Of a DNA stretch of 64,000 nt, positions 34,744 through 43,038 are shown one piece after another. The notes under the pieces are model-generated. The model was not told the origin of the DNA. It saw only the letters and a program-made list of their open reading frames with translations, and did not search any database. Position 1 is the stretch's first letter, and every line of letters begins with the position of its first letter. The translations under genes were made by a program, and so were the position numbers. Source of the stretch: Bacteroidetes oral taxon 274 str. F0058 (lineage in GTDB: Bacteria; Bacteroidota; Bacteroidia; Bacteroidales; Paludibacteraceae). The stretch covers positions 1,312,324 through 1,376,323 of the forward strand of contig GG774889.1 in the NCBI GenBank assembly GCA_000163695.1. Direction: 5' to 3'.

Positions 34744-36060
34744 TTAAAGAAATTGTACGATGATTGCTGCCACACCAATAGAAACGACGGTTGTAATAAA
34801 TCCCGGCAATTGGAAACTGTGATTTATCACATACTTGCCCACGTGCGTCGTTCCTGTGCGGTCGAAGTCGATTGCTGCCACCTCAGTGGGGTAATTTGGC
34901 AAGAAGAAATAGCCATTACAAGCGGGGAACATTGCCACCAAAAACATAGGATTGATGCCCAAGGCTACGCCCACAGGATAAAGTGTACTTACGGTCGCTG
35001 CTTGCGAGAAGAGCATAATGCTCATAATAAACAACGCCACTGCAAACAAGAAAGGTGCACCGGAAACCATACCCGATAGTGCATTGTTCAAGTATTCTTG
35101 GTTGCCTGTATAGAAAGTGCTGCCCATCCACGCAATACCGAAGATGGCTACAACGGCATTCATACCTGCTTTAAATATGTTTCCGTTCACTGCGTCGCTT
35201 GCCTTTGCTTTACCGACAAAGAGAATGAGCGCAGCGATTGACATCATTATCATTTCGATTGCCTGGCTCATAGTAACGCCTTCGGGACGCAATTGTGGGA
35301 AGAATCCGAAAATAACCACCAAGATAACGCCGGCAAAGAATGCCCAAACAGAGTATTTTGCACGTGGATTGGGTTGTTCTTCTGCTATTTCAAGGTTGTG
35401 TTTATCTTCTTCGGGGTTGATAATACCCTCTGCCACTCTGCGTTTGTATTCAGGGTCGTCCTCCAATTCTTTGCCCACGCGGTTCTGAATAAAGGCTGCT
35501 ACCAAGATAGCAACGAGCGATGCGGGAATACAAACTATCAGAATAGTGCCCAATTCGATGCCTTTTGCACCGAGAATATCCTGACTAACTAATGCTGCGG
35601 TAGCTGCACTGACGGGGCTTCCCGTTATTCCCAGCGAGGCAGCAATGGCACTCAGGCTCATCGGACGTTCGGGACGTATCTTGTTGGCTTGTGCTATTTC
35701 TGAAATAATAGGCAGCAACGAATAAGACGTGTGGGCTGTTCCTGCAACGATACAGAACAGCCAGCAGGTCAGCGGACCGAAGTAAGTAATCTGTCCGGGG
35801 TGCTTTCGCAGGAATTTGGCAGCCACTCCAACCAAGTACTCCAAACCACCAGATGCCTGCAAAGCTGCAGCAGCCGTGATTACGGCAACAATAATCATCA
35901 TAACGTCGATTGGTGCTGAGCCCGGTTCAAGTCCGAAACCGAAGACAAGGACAAAAACGCCAATCATGCCATAAATACCTAATCCGATTCCTCCCACTCG
36001 TGCGCCTATAAAAATCATAGCCAAAACCACGAGTAATTCTGCTATTACTATAAGTTCCAT
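34744..36060 (-). CDS. Anaerobic C4-dicarboxylate transporter (Dcu family)
   Basis: 438 residues with about ten to twelve helices, inner membrane. The start MELIVIAELLVVLAMIFIGAR and the segments LRKHPGQITYFGPLTCWLFC, AGTAHTSYSLLP and AIAASLGITGSPVSAATAAL are typical of DcuA/DcuB, which exchange fumarate, malate or aspartate for succinate. I cannot separate DcuA from DcuB. Met 36060 is chosen over 36102 since it starts a Dcu-like N-terminus. First gene of the dcu-ansB-porin unit, under two tandem -7 boxes. Confidence 0.92.
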   Translation of the reverse strand: MELIVIAELLVVLAMIFIGARVGGIGLGIYGMIGVFVLVFGFGLEPGSAPIDVMMIIVAVITAAAALQASGGLEYLVGVAAKFLRKHPGQITYFGPLTCWLFCIVAGTAHTSYSLLPIISEIAQANKIRPERPMSLSAIAASLGITGSPVSAATAALVSQDILGAKGIELGTILIVCIPASLVAILVAAFIQNRVGKELEDDPEYKRRVAEGIINPEEDKHNLEIAEEQPNPRAKYSVWAFFAGVILVVIFGFFPQLRPEGVTMSQAIEMIMMSIAALILFVGKAKASDAVNGNIFKAGMNAVVAIFGIAWMGSTFYTGNQEYLNNALSGMVSGAPFLFAVALFIMSIMLFSQAATVSTLYPVGVALGINPMFLVAMFPACNGYFFLPNYPTEVAAIDFDRTGTTHVGKYVINHSFQLPGFITTVVSIGVAAIIVQFL

Positions 36061-36099
36061 TATACAGCCTTCGTCTGTTTTCTTATCATTAACGTAATG

Positions 36100-36126
36100 C
36101 AAAGGTAATATTATAATGCAAAGATA
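36100..36126 (-). promoter_or_regulatory. Two tandem -7 boxes for the dcu-ansB-porin operon
   Basis: Minus strand TATCTTTG (36126-36119) and TACCTTTG (36107-36100), 19 nt apart. Either could fire; two start sites are possible. Confidence 0.6.
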
Positions 36127-36209
36127 ATATTTTTTATACAGCTATTGGTGTATTTATTAGTAAAAAAATGTTCAGTACGAGAAATTTCTGAGCGAAGAAA
36201 GTTACATAC

Positions 36210-38552
36210 TCAGAACCTGCCGCTGTCGTAGTCTTTGTTTTGCAGCTTACGACGCACATCGTAGCCCTTACCTTTACGGAAGCTCCACGACACACCTATC
36301 AGTATCATCGATTTATTGTCCCAAATCTTTGTAGTGACTCGCTGATACACTAAACTGCTCGGGAGTGTCTCGCTAAAATATTGCGAAGGCATAAAAGTCC
36401 ACAGCATATTAGCTTCGAACTGCAGGTTATCATTGAGTTGATAATATACCGTAACGTGCGACTTATTCTCGTCTCTGTCGAGGGAAGCTCCGTTCACACT
36501 CATCGAAGTGAAACGATATTGGTATGCCAATATCCATTTCCCTATCTGTGAGCTAACGGCTAAATTTATCGGGAAATACAAATTCGACAGATTACCTACT
36601 ATACTGCTATTGATATTTTGGTACATCAATTGAGTATACGACTGCAACTTGAGAATGTCCGAACCGAACGGTTTGAGGGAAAACGACAGCTCTCCGCCAA
36701 ACTCCTGCGAATACTTTGCGTTTTCGTTGGTAAGAGTGATATACGGGCTACCGGGGTCTTTTACGAAATATTCGTTTATGGCTTTGTCTACATATTGGTA
36801 CGATAGCTCTAAGTTCAGTGTCAGTATCGAATTGTTGTGTGTATAGCTGAGCGACGATGTATTTACAGTTGCATTCATCAGCTGCGGATTACCTTTGTAT
36901 ATAATGTCGGGGGTAATAACACGGGCATTGTTGCTCAACTCCGATACCGACGGCAACAGTGTATTGCGTCTGAACATCAATCGGAGAGTATTACGGTCAT
37001 TGATATTGTACCCCACCATTGCCAGGGGTGTAAATACCAGTCTGTCGTATTTGTTCGAATAACTCTGATTGATAATATACTTAGCCCCCAAACTGAGGCG
37101 GTAGAGAAATTTGTTTTTACTTCCCGACAACTCGCTGTATAGGTATTGTGTCGATGAATTGGAGTTGTAATCGTATTTGCCAAATAAATTTTTGATATCC
37201 GACCTCAGCCAACTGATGTCTATTTTATACCCCGAATTCCACGAGGCAAAGCTAAGTTTTCGGGTATATGCTACTTCGCCTATAAGCGACTGTTTCCTGT
37301 TGTTGAGCGTCATCTCGTCGCCGATTGTCTGTGCACCAGAAGGTTGGCGGTACTCGTATTTGCTCTCTTTTTGGTTCGTCCAAAACATTGTTCCTACCAA
37401 GTTGAAGGCTATGTCGCTATTATGCGGCAACGACTTCCAAAAATATAAGTCGAGCACGGGGCTGAGTGTCAAAAAAGTTCTCGACTCTCTGCCCGCATAT
37501 ACGGACGTATCATTGCCAAAGATGTTGTTTATATTCGATACTCCGTGTGCAAAATAGGTAGTGAAATCGGGACGCAACGTCGCCTGGAAGATATAATTAT
37601 CCATCAACTGATTGGTATAACGCAACCCTACCGTATTTACCGTATATCCGAATGTATCTCGGAGCAGATATTGGCTATGGCGGCTTTCGTGGTTCAATTC
37701 ATAGCGGTATAGCTTTTCGCTTTCGCGTTTTTTATAACTACGGTAGCTGAGATGATAATCGATGGCAAACTGACTGCGTCCACTGTTGTAGTTGAAGTAC
37801 AGGTTATCTTCGCCGAACCCCGTCGTAAAGGCGTGAGCCATATCCACCCCGCCGCCGTAACCGTTCTGCGGTTCACGGGTAATTATGTTTGCCACCGCCC
37901 CAGCCCCGGCATATCTGGCAGGCGGGAAGTCGTAATACTCTACCCGCAATACCTTGTCGGGAGGCAGTATTTTCAGTTCGTTGTCGGTAGCAGCCACGCC
38001 GTTTATCAGTATCAGAAGCGACTTACCGTTCAAGGTCTTCAGCGTCTTGCTCTGTGCGTCGATTGTGAGCTCGGGCAGTGTCTTCAATAAATCTTTTGAG
38101 TAGCGGGCTGCTTTTACATCCTTTGTAGTGAAGGTATAAACAGCCTTGTCGATGTGCTGATGTCGCAAACTGCCACTAACGGTAACTTCCGTCAGTTGTT
38201 GGCTGTCGTAGGTAAGTGAGTAATCGGCTACCAATGGTTTGCCATCTGCCTGCGGTTCTACATTTATCTCTGCATACAAAGTATTGTAACCGAGACATTT
38301 TATCACGAGCCTATAACTGCCCGCAGGCACATTCTCTATGAGGTATCTGCCATTAAAGTCGCTTGCGGTGCCGATTACCGCTTGGGTCGTATCGGTCGGG
38401 CGATATAGGGCAATATCGGCAAATTCTACGGGAGCAACCGTATCGTTTCGGCTCGAGGTAATCGTTCCTCTCATCTCTACTTGCGAGTAGCCGTTGACAG
38501 CAATGGCAAGCAAAATCATCGTAAAACACAGAAATAGGTATCGCATAGGCAT
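36210..38552 (-). CDS. Large outer-membrane beta-barrel with N-terminal carboxypeptidase-regulatory-like domain (A)
   Basis: 780 residues. Signal peptide about 1-23 (ending GYSQ). Residues ~27-105 are a CarboxypepD_reg-like domain (ASDFNGRYLIENVPAGSYRLVIKCLGY in two parts). A plug-like section follows (LLKTLPELTIDAQSKTL, LILINGV, VEYYDFPPARYAGAGAVANI) and then ~22 strands to the C-terminus. Matches the Bacteroidota outer-membrane beta-barrel family related to TonB-dependent receptors. No adjacent SusD partner is present, so it may not be a glycan system. It has its own promoter box. Confidence 0.88.
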   Translation of the reverse strand: MPMRYLFLCFTMILLAIAVNGYSQVEMRGTITSSRNDTVAPVEFADIALYRPTDTTQAVIGTASDFNGRYLIENVPAGSYRLVIKCLGYNTLYAEINVEPQADGKPLVADYSLTYDSQQLTEVTVSGSLRHQHIDKAVYTFTTKDVKAARYSKDLLKTLPELTIDAQSKTLKTLNGKSLLILINGVAATDNELKILPPDKVLRVEYYDFPPARYAGAGAVANIITREPQNGYGGGVDMAHAFTTGFGEDNLYFNYNSGRSQFAIDYHLSYRSYKKRESEKLYRYELNHESRHSQYLLRDTFGYTVNTVGLRYTNQLMDNYIFQATLRPDFTTYFAHGVSNINNIFGNDTSVYAGRESRTFLTLSPVLDLYFWKSLPHNSDIAFNLVGTMFWTNQKESKYEYRQPSGAQTIGDEMTLNNRKQSLIGEVAYTRKLSFASWNSGYKIDISWLRSDIKNLFGKYDYNSNSSTQYLYSELSGSKNKFLYRLSLGAKYIINQSYSNKYDRLVFTPLAMVGYNINDRNTLRLMFRRNTLLPSVSELSNNARVITPDIIYKGNPQLMNATVNTSSLSYTHNNSILTLNLELSYQYVDKAINEYFVKDPGSPYITLTNENAKYSQEFGGELSFSLKPFGSDILKLQSYTQLMYQNINSSIVGNLSNLYFPINLAVSSQIGKWILAYQYRFTSMSVNGASLDRDENKSHVTVYYQLNDNLQFEANMLWTFMPSQYFSETLPSSLVYQRVTTKIWDNKSMILIGVSWSFRKGKGYDVRRKLQNKDYDSGRF

Positions 38553-38596
38553 TTGATATTTATCAATCTACAACAACAGTTCAACAAACGCTTCTG

Positions 38597-38604
38597 CAAA
38601 GGTA
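38597..38604 (-). promoter_or_regulatory. -7 box of barrel gene A
   Basis: Minus strand TACCTTTG. The surrounding ~31 bp is nearly identical to that around 41330-41337 upstream of barrel gene B. Confidence 0.6.
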
Positions 38605-38611
38605 ATCATTT

Positions 38612-38887
38612 TTATTCCAACAATATACCTGAGTCTGTATCTTTGTTGTCGGTTTTCTTTTGCAGTGGCTGTACGTTTCTGCCGAAGCTGAAGTTATAAA
38701 TAAAACGAATATATACCATATTGGCATAATCTCTTATCTGCGTTGTTGTAACGTTTTGCACCAAAGCCGACGGGTGAGTCTCAGTACCCTCTTCGTAAGC
38801 GTAGAAGAACGGATGCCTCCAGCCGATACCGGCGGTCATACCTTTCAGTGGGCGGTAATGCAACTCTCCATAAGCCGCACTCGGCAT
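38612..38887 (-). pseudogene. C-terminal remnant of a third outer-membrane barrel gene
   Basis: About 91 codons that read as the last strands of a barrel: ELHYRPLKGMTAGIGWRHPF, ALVQNVTTTQIRDYANMVYI and RFIYNFSFGRN, then a polar tail ending SGILLE. No signal peptide or plug exists upstream. The frame stays open only a short way toward barrel gene B. Interpreted as what is left after deletion of most of a paralogous gene. Confidence 0.7.
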
Positions 38888-38951
38888 CCTTCTGAGGAGT
38901 TGACCCGTATAAAATCAGTATATAAAATATCGACAAATAGCCATTTTCCCG

Positions 38952-41258
38952 TTACAGTCTTCTTATTTCTTCTTCGGCAGCAGCTTCATTCTTGTGTCGT
39001 TTGTTATAATTGTTGAAACGCCATACTACATTCAAAGTAAGAGAACGTAAGTCGCTGTAATTGTAATTATTCACGTATATGTTATACATTGTACCTGAGG
39101 AGACATCTTCATTTTTTCCTAATATATCGTTTGCAGATAGATTTACGTATAGTTTTTTATCAAAAAATGTTTTACCTACCTTAACATTAAGCAGATGACG
39201 AGCATTGAAATAAACGAACCCCGAAGGTGTCTGACTCATATAATCGTACTCTATATTTAGCCAAAATCCTTTTGGAAGTTCAAAACTATTATCAAAATAG
39301 ACATTCCAATAGGGTTTATTCAACATTTCGTGCCCTCTGTACGTGGGTAACGACTCGAACCTCTGCCTATATATGACACTGAGCGAAGTAGTATAAAAAC
39401 CCCAAAACTTATGCTTTAGATTGATACCTGCCGATACAGCCTGCGATTTATCGAAGTTGTCGATATAGCTCTTTATGGTCTTCGGAGACGTCGGCGTCAA
39501 ATAATTAAAAATAGGATACTGCTTGTATTCGTATGATGCCATAAAATATATGAACCTATACATCACGGCATACCTTATATTGTGCGAAATCTCGGGGATT
39601 AATCTCGGATTGCCCTCCTGATATAGAAATCTGTTCACGTAGAACGTATTGCCGTTGAGTTGCTGATAGTTAGGACGTCTGATACCCGAACGGTAGCCAA
39701 GACTCTGCGACACCCGACCTGTCTGATAAGATACCCTGAGGTTTGGAAACACATTGTTGTATGTTCTGTGTATATTGTTTGTGCGGTCTACAATATCTTC
39801 GAAAAGATAATTAACCCGTTCGTAACGCACTCCGGCACTTAGACCGAAGCCTTTTTGACTGTTGAAGTCGTAGTTAAGATAAGCGGCTAATTTATTTTCG
39901 GCAGTCGTGCTGCTTTTGTTGTCAAATATACTTGGAGAATAGTTCAATTCGTTTTTTGCCATAACATTGACATATTCCACCCCGAACGAAAAACTGTTTT
40001 TGTCGCTGATAATATAGTTGAATTTAGGGGCAAAGGCAAAAAGAGTATTATCGCCCGATGTATTTATATTAATCGTTCTGCTGCCCGAATCCGTAGAGTT
40101 TTCATCTGTAAGTTGGTGCAATCGGTTATTGCTTTTCAGAAAATCCACGAAAAGTTCCGTCCTTAACTTCGTACTCCATCCACCTCTGTAATATACATTA
40201 ATATAATGTGTTCGGTTGGTGGCGTCTTCATCTGTTTTGCCAAATATTTCGGTGTAAGGGTTATCGTTTGCTTTCATCGAGAACGATTGCTGCGTTTCTC
40301 TATACTTCGCTCCATTTTCACCATCGTATTTGATGCTTATTTCGTGTTTTTCGGTCGTATAATCCATACCGAGCGAATACTTCAATCGACGTCTGTAATT
40401 GTCGCCCCCGTGCAATTCGGATACACTATGCCACACCGTATCGGAATTAATGATGTCATTGGTAACATTTTGATATTTTTTGAACCTATCGTCACCAAAG
40501 CCTATTTGCCCGAAAAACTCAAATTTACCTTGCTTATAATTGATTTTAATATCATTGTTGTGAGACCAAAAATGATTTCGCTGCAACATACTGTTTACCT
40601 GCACTGCCAACCCCTCCAATCTTTTGTGAGTGGTTATCAGCAATACTGCTCCTGTCGAGGCATCGTATTCGGCACCCGGATTGGTATTCAATTCTACGTT
40701 CTTTATATTTTTTACGTCGAGTTGATACACCTCCGATACGGAACGCACTTTTTTACCGTTGATATAAATGACGGGATTACCGTATAAAAAAGAAGATAGT
40801 TCGCCGTTTTTTACAGTCATACCCGGTATTTTTCGCAATATTTCCATTGCATTTACCTCGTTTTCCAGTATCGTGCCTGCTACGTTTGCTACCAGATTAC
40901 CTCGTTTCATCTCGAAAGCCTTACGTTCGCCAACTATCGACACTTCACCGAGCATCTGATTTTTGTATTTAAGCACAACGGTTTGTCCGTTTACCGGTAC
41001 GACGGTCGCCGTCTCGTACCCTGCCAGCGATACTTTTATTACACTATTGGACAAATCAGAGATATTCAGAGTAAATACTCCGAGAGAATCGGTTATCGTA
41101 CCTGTAACTAAAAGAGTGTCGGGCAGAGCATACACCTCTACATTAGCAAACTCCAACGGCTGACTTCGCTCGTCCATAACACGCCCTTCGAGTGTCTGTG
41201 CCCAAGCCGACCCACAAAGACAACAAAGCAAAATAACGGTAAAAATCTTAGCCTTCAT
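38952..41258 (-). CDS. Large outer-membrane beta-barrel with carboxypeptidase-regulatory-like domain (B)
   Basis: 768 residues. Signal peptide MKAKIFTVILLCCLCGSAWA, then a CarboxypepD_reg-like domain (LEGRVMDERSQPLEFANVEV to about residue 95), plug-like section (ILRKIPGMTVKNGELSSFLY, VIYINGKKVRSVSEV, NTNPGAEYDASTGAVLLI) and a barrel ending VVWRFNNYNKRHKNEAAAEE. Same family as gene A but distantly related. The 31-bp promoter context is shared with gene A, suggesting the two arose by duplication of a promoter-gene unit. Confidence 0.88.
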   Translation of the reverse strand: MKAKIFTVILLCCLCGSAWAQTLEGRVMDERSQPLEFANVEVYALPDTLLVTGTITDSLGVFTLNISDLSNSVIKVSLAGYETATVVPVNGQTVVLKYKNQMLGEVSIVGERKAFEMKRGNLVANVAGTILENEVNAMEILRKIPGMTVKNGELSSFLYGNPVIYINGKKVRSVSEVYQLDVKNIKNVELNTNPGAEYDASTGAVLLITTHKRLEGLAVQVNSMLQRNHFWSHNNDIKINYKQGKFEFFGQIGFGDDRFKKYQNVTNDIINSDTVWHSVSELHGGDNYRRRLKYSLGMDYTTEKHEISIKYDGENGAKYRETQQSFSMKANDNPYTEIFGKTDEDATNRTHYINVYYRGGWSTKLRTELFVDFLKSNNRLHQLTDENSTDSGSRTININTSGDNTLFAFAPKFNYIISDKNSFSFGVEYVNVMAKNELNYSPSIFDNKSSTTAENKLAAYLNYDFNSQKGFGLSAGVRYERVNYLFEDIVDRTNNIHRTYNNVFPNLRVSYQTGRVSQSLGYRSGIRRPNYQQLNGNTFYVNRFLYQEGNPRLIPEISHNIRYAVMYRFIYFMASYEYKQYPIFNYLTPTSPKTIKSYIDNFDKSQAVSAGINLKHKFWGFYTTSLSVIYRQRFESLPTYRGHEMLNKPYWNVYFDNSFELPKGFWLNIEYDYMSQTPSGFVYFNARHLLNVKVGKTFFDKKLYVNLSANDILGKNEDVSSGTMYNIYVNNYNYSDLRSLTLNVVWRFNNYNKRHKNEAAAEEEIRRL

Positions 41259-41329
41259 ATTTCATTTCGATGGTTTAGTTTTATGAGGTTAATTCGATTA
41301 TATGTCTGCACTTTATATTACAATGTCTG

Positions 41330-41337
41330 CAAAGGTA
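41330..41337 (-). promoter_or_regulatory. -7 box of barrel gene B
   Basis: Minus strand TACCTTTG within the duplicated ~31-bp context also found at 38597-38604. Confidence 0.6.
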
Positions 41338-41410
41338 ATCATTTTTATTCTAACAAAAAACGGTTGCTTACCAGACGCTCCGAACGACACATTTCGGGGT
41401 TGTTAAAGTT

Positions 41411-41444
41411 TTTGGTCGGAATTGAGAAAAAAATTGTACCTTTG
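41411..41444 (+). promoter_or_regulatory. Promoter of the detached nuoI-N half
   Basis: TTTG at 41411-41414, 22-nt spacer, TACCTTTG at 41437-41444. It lies about 160 nt above nuoI in a 346-nt gap that holds no other gene on the plus strand. Confidence 0.6.
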
Positions 41445-41605
41445 CGGGCGTTTATCAGGTAATCGGAAATCATAATGAATTTTCTGTTTTTTATTGTTGC
41501 ATAAACACTCATTACGAGTTTATTATCAGCAATATACAGACATAGCAAAAATGTAGTTTTTGAGAAAATAAATAGCAAAAAATTTATACTAAAAAATAAA
41601 TAGAT

Positions 41606-42139
41606 ATGAAGTATATCAAGGAATTTTTTACTGCAATATGGCGTCTGATGCAGGGAATGTACATATCTATGTGCAATATGCTGCGTCCGAAAGTAACCGA
41701 AGCATACCCCGAAAACAGAGGTAAGGTATCGCCTGCTCCCCGTATGCGTAGCTTGCTTACTATGCCTCACAATTCCGACAATTACAACAAGTGTACGGCT
41801 TGCGGAGTATGCGAGTCGAACTGCCCTAACGGTACCATACAGGTGATAACCAAAAAAGTGGTAGACCCCGAGACAGGCAAAGAAAAACGTGTCCTCGACC
41901 GCTATCTGTACGATGTCGGCAGCTGTATCTTCTGTGCCTTGTGTACATATACCTGTCCTTTCGACGCTATACACTGGGGTACCGACTTCGAACACAGTGT
42001 CTACTCGAAAGACCGCCTTCTGTACAGGCTCAATAAAGAGGGTTCGTCGCTGCTGCCCAAAGGGGTTCCGTTCATATCGACCCCTGCCGAACACAAGGCG
42101 GAAGCAGATAAAGAAAATGTCGAACAAAATAATAATTAA
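41606..42139 (+). CDS. nuoI: NADH-quinone oxidoreductase subunit I
   Basis: 177 residues. Two 4Fe-4S sites: CTACGVCESNCPNGT (about residue 60) and CIFCALCTYTCPFDAIHW (about 112). They carry electrons toward NuoB. The N-terminal amphipathic helix is present (MKYIKEFFTAIWRLMQGMYI). First gene of the right nuo half; nuoJ follows after 6 nt. Confidence 0.96.
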   Translation: MKYIKEFFTAIWRLMQGMYISMCNMLRPKVTEAYPENRGKVSPAPRMRSLLTMPHNSDNYNKCTACGVCESNCPNGTIQVITKKVVDPETGKEKRVLDRYLYDVGSCIFCALCTYTCPFDAIHWGTDFEHSVYSKDRLLYRLNKEGSSLLPKGVPFISTPAEHKAEADKENVEQNNN

Positions 42140-42145
42140 TAAATT

Positions 42146-42700
42146 ATGAGTCCTATAATAAATTTACTTATTTTCGGGGGATTGGCGGTGGCTATGCTTA
42201 TTATGAGTGTTATGGCTATTACGACCAAATCGTTGTTGCGCTCGGCAACCTATCTGCTTCTGACATTGATATGCACGGCAGGATTTTATCTCTTCCTCAA
42301 CTATCACTTTCTGGCTGCCGTTCAGGTGAGTGTCTATGCCGGAGGCGTGGTAGTGCTGTTTGTTTTTGCCATCTTCCTGACCACCAAAAAAGATGAGGTA
42401 CTCGTAAAACACGAATACCGCCGATATGTATACGGTGCTCTCATAGCACTTGTGGGCATAGGGCTTGTAGCTTATACTATACTGAAAACTAAGTTTATAT
42501 ACGCTGCCAATCCATCTATGGAGGGCGACGCACAACTCTCTATGGCAGACATAGGTACGGCTCTGATGGGCACAGGTAAATATCAGTTCCTATTGCCTTT
42601 CGAGATGCTGTCGCTATTGCTTCTGGCAGCAATAGTCGGAGGTATACTGATAGCACGTAAAGACAAAAAACACGGCGAAAAGGAAGAGAGCCAATATTAA
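42146..42700 (+). CDS. nuoJ: NADH-quinone oxidoreductase subunit J
   Basis: 184 residues with five helices. LLLTLICTAGFYLFLNYHFL and VSVYAGGVVVLFVFAI hold the conserved pi-bulge helix of the family. C-terminal tail is charged (ARKDKKHGEKEESQY). Membrane subunit of complex I, in operon with nuoI and nuoK. Confidence 0.94.
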   Translation: MSPIINLLIFGGLAVAMLIMSVMAITTKSLLRSATYLLLTLICTAGFYLFLNYHFLAAVQVSVYAGGVVVLFVFAIFLTTKKDEVLVKHEYRRYVYGALIALVGIGLVAYTILKTKFIYAANPSMEGDAQLSMADIGTALMGTGKYQFLLPFEMLSLLLLAAIVGGILIARKDKKHGEKEESQY

Positions 42701-42724
42701 CGATAAAAAAATTACAAGAGAGAT

Positions 42725-43033
42725 ATGATAAAATTAGAGTATTATTTGATTGTTTCCACCCTGATGTTCTTCATTGGGATATTCGGTTTCATTACGCGTA
42801 AGAGTATGATAGCCATACTCATCTCGCTCGAACTTGTACTGAATGCAGTAGAGATAAACTTCGCCGCCTTCAACCGTTACCTTTTCCCCGAACAGATGGA
42901 GGGAATGTTCTTCACTATCTTCGGAATAGCTATCACAGCCGCCGAGACTGCCGTAGCTTTGGCTATCATTATCAACGCTTACAGGCTCATAGGCGATATC
43001 AATATAAACGATGCAACTAAAATGAAAGGATAA
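42725..43033 (+). CDS. nuoK: NADH-quinone oxidoreductase subunit K
   Basis: 102 residues with three helices. Conserved membrane glutamates are in LISLELVLNAVEINF and TAAETAVALAI, both needed for proton movement. GVF-like FIGIFGFITRKSMIAIL starts the family block. nuoL follows after 5 nt. Confidence 0.96.
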   Translation: MIKLEYYLIVSTLMFFIGIFGFITRKSMIAILISLELVLNAVEINFAAFNRYLFPEQMEGMFFTIFGIAITAAETAVALAIIINAYRLIGDININDATKMKG

Positions 43034-43038
43034 ACTAT

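Noticed and set aside
41345..42127. Minus-strand ORF of 260 codons over nuoI
   Set aside because: It is a shadow of the nuoI coding strand with Tyr/Phe-rich nonsense composition; only its last few codons resemble a barrel-gene tail.
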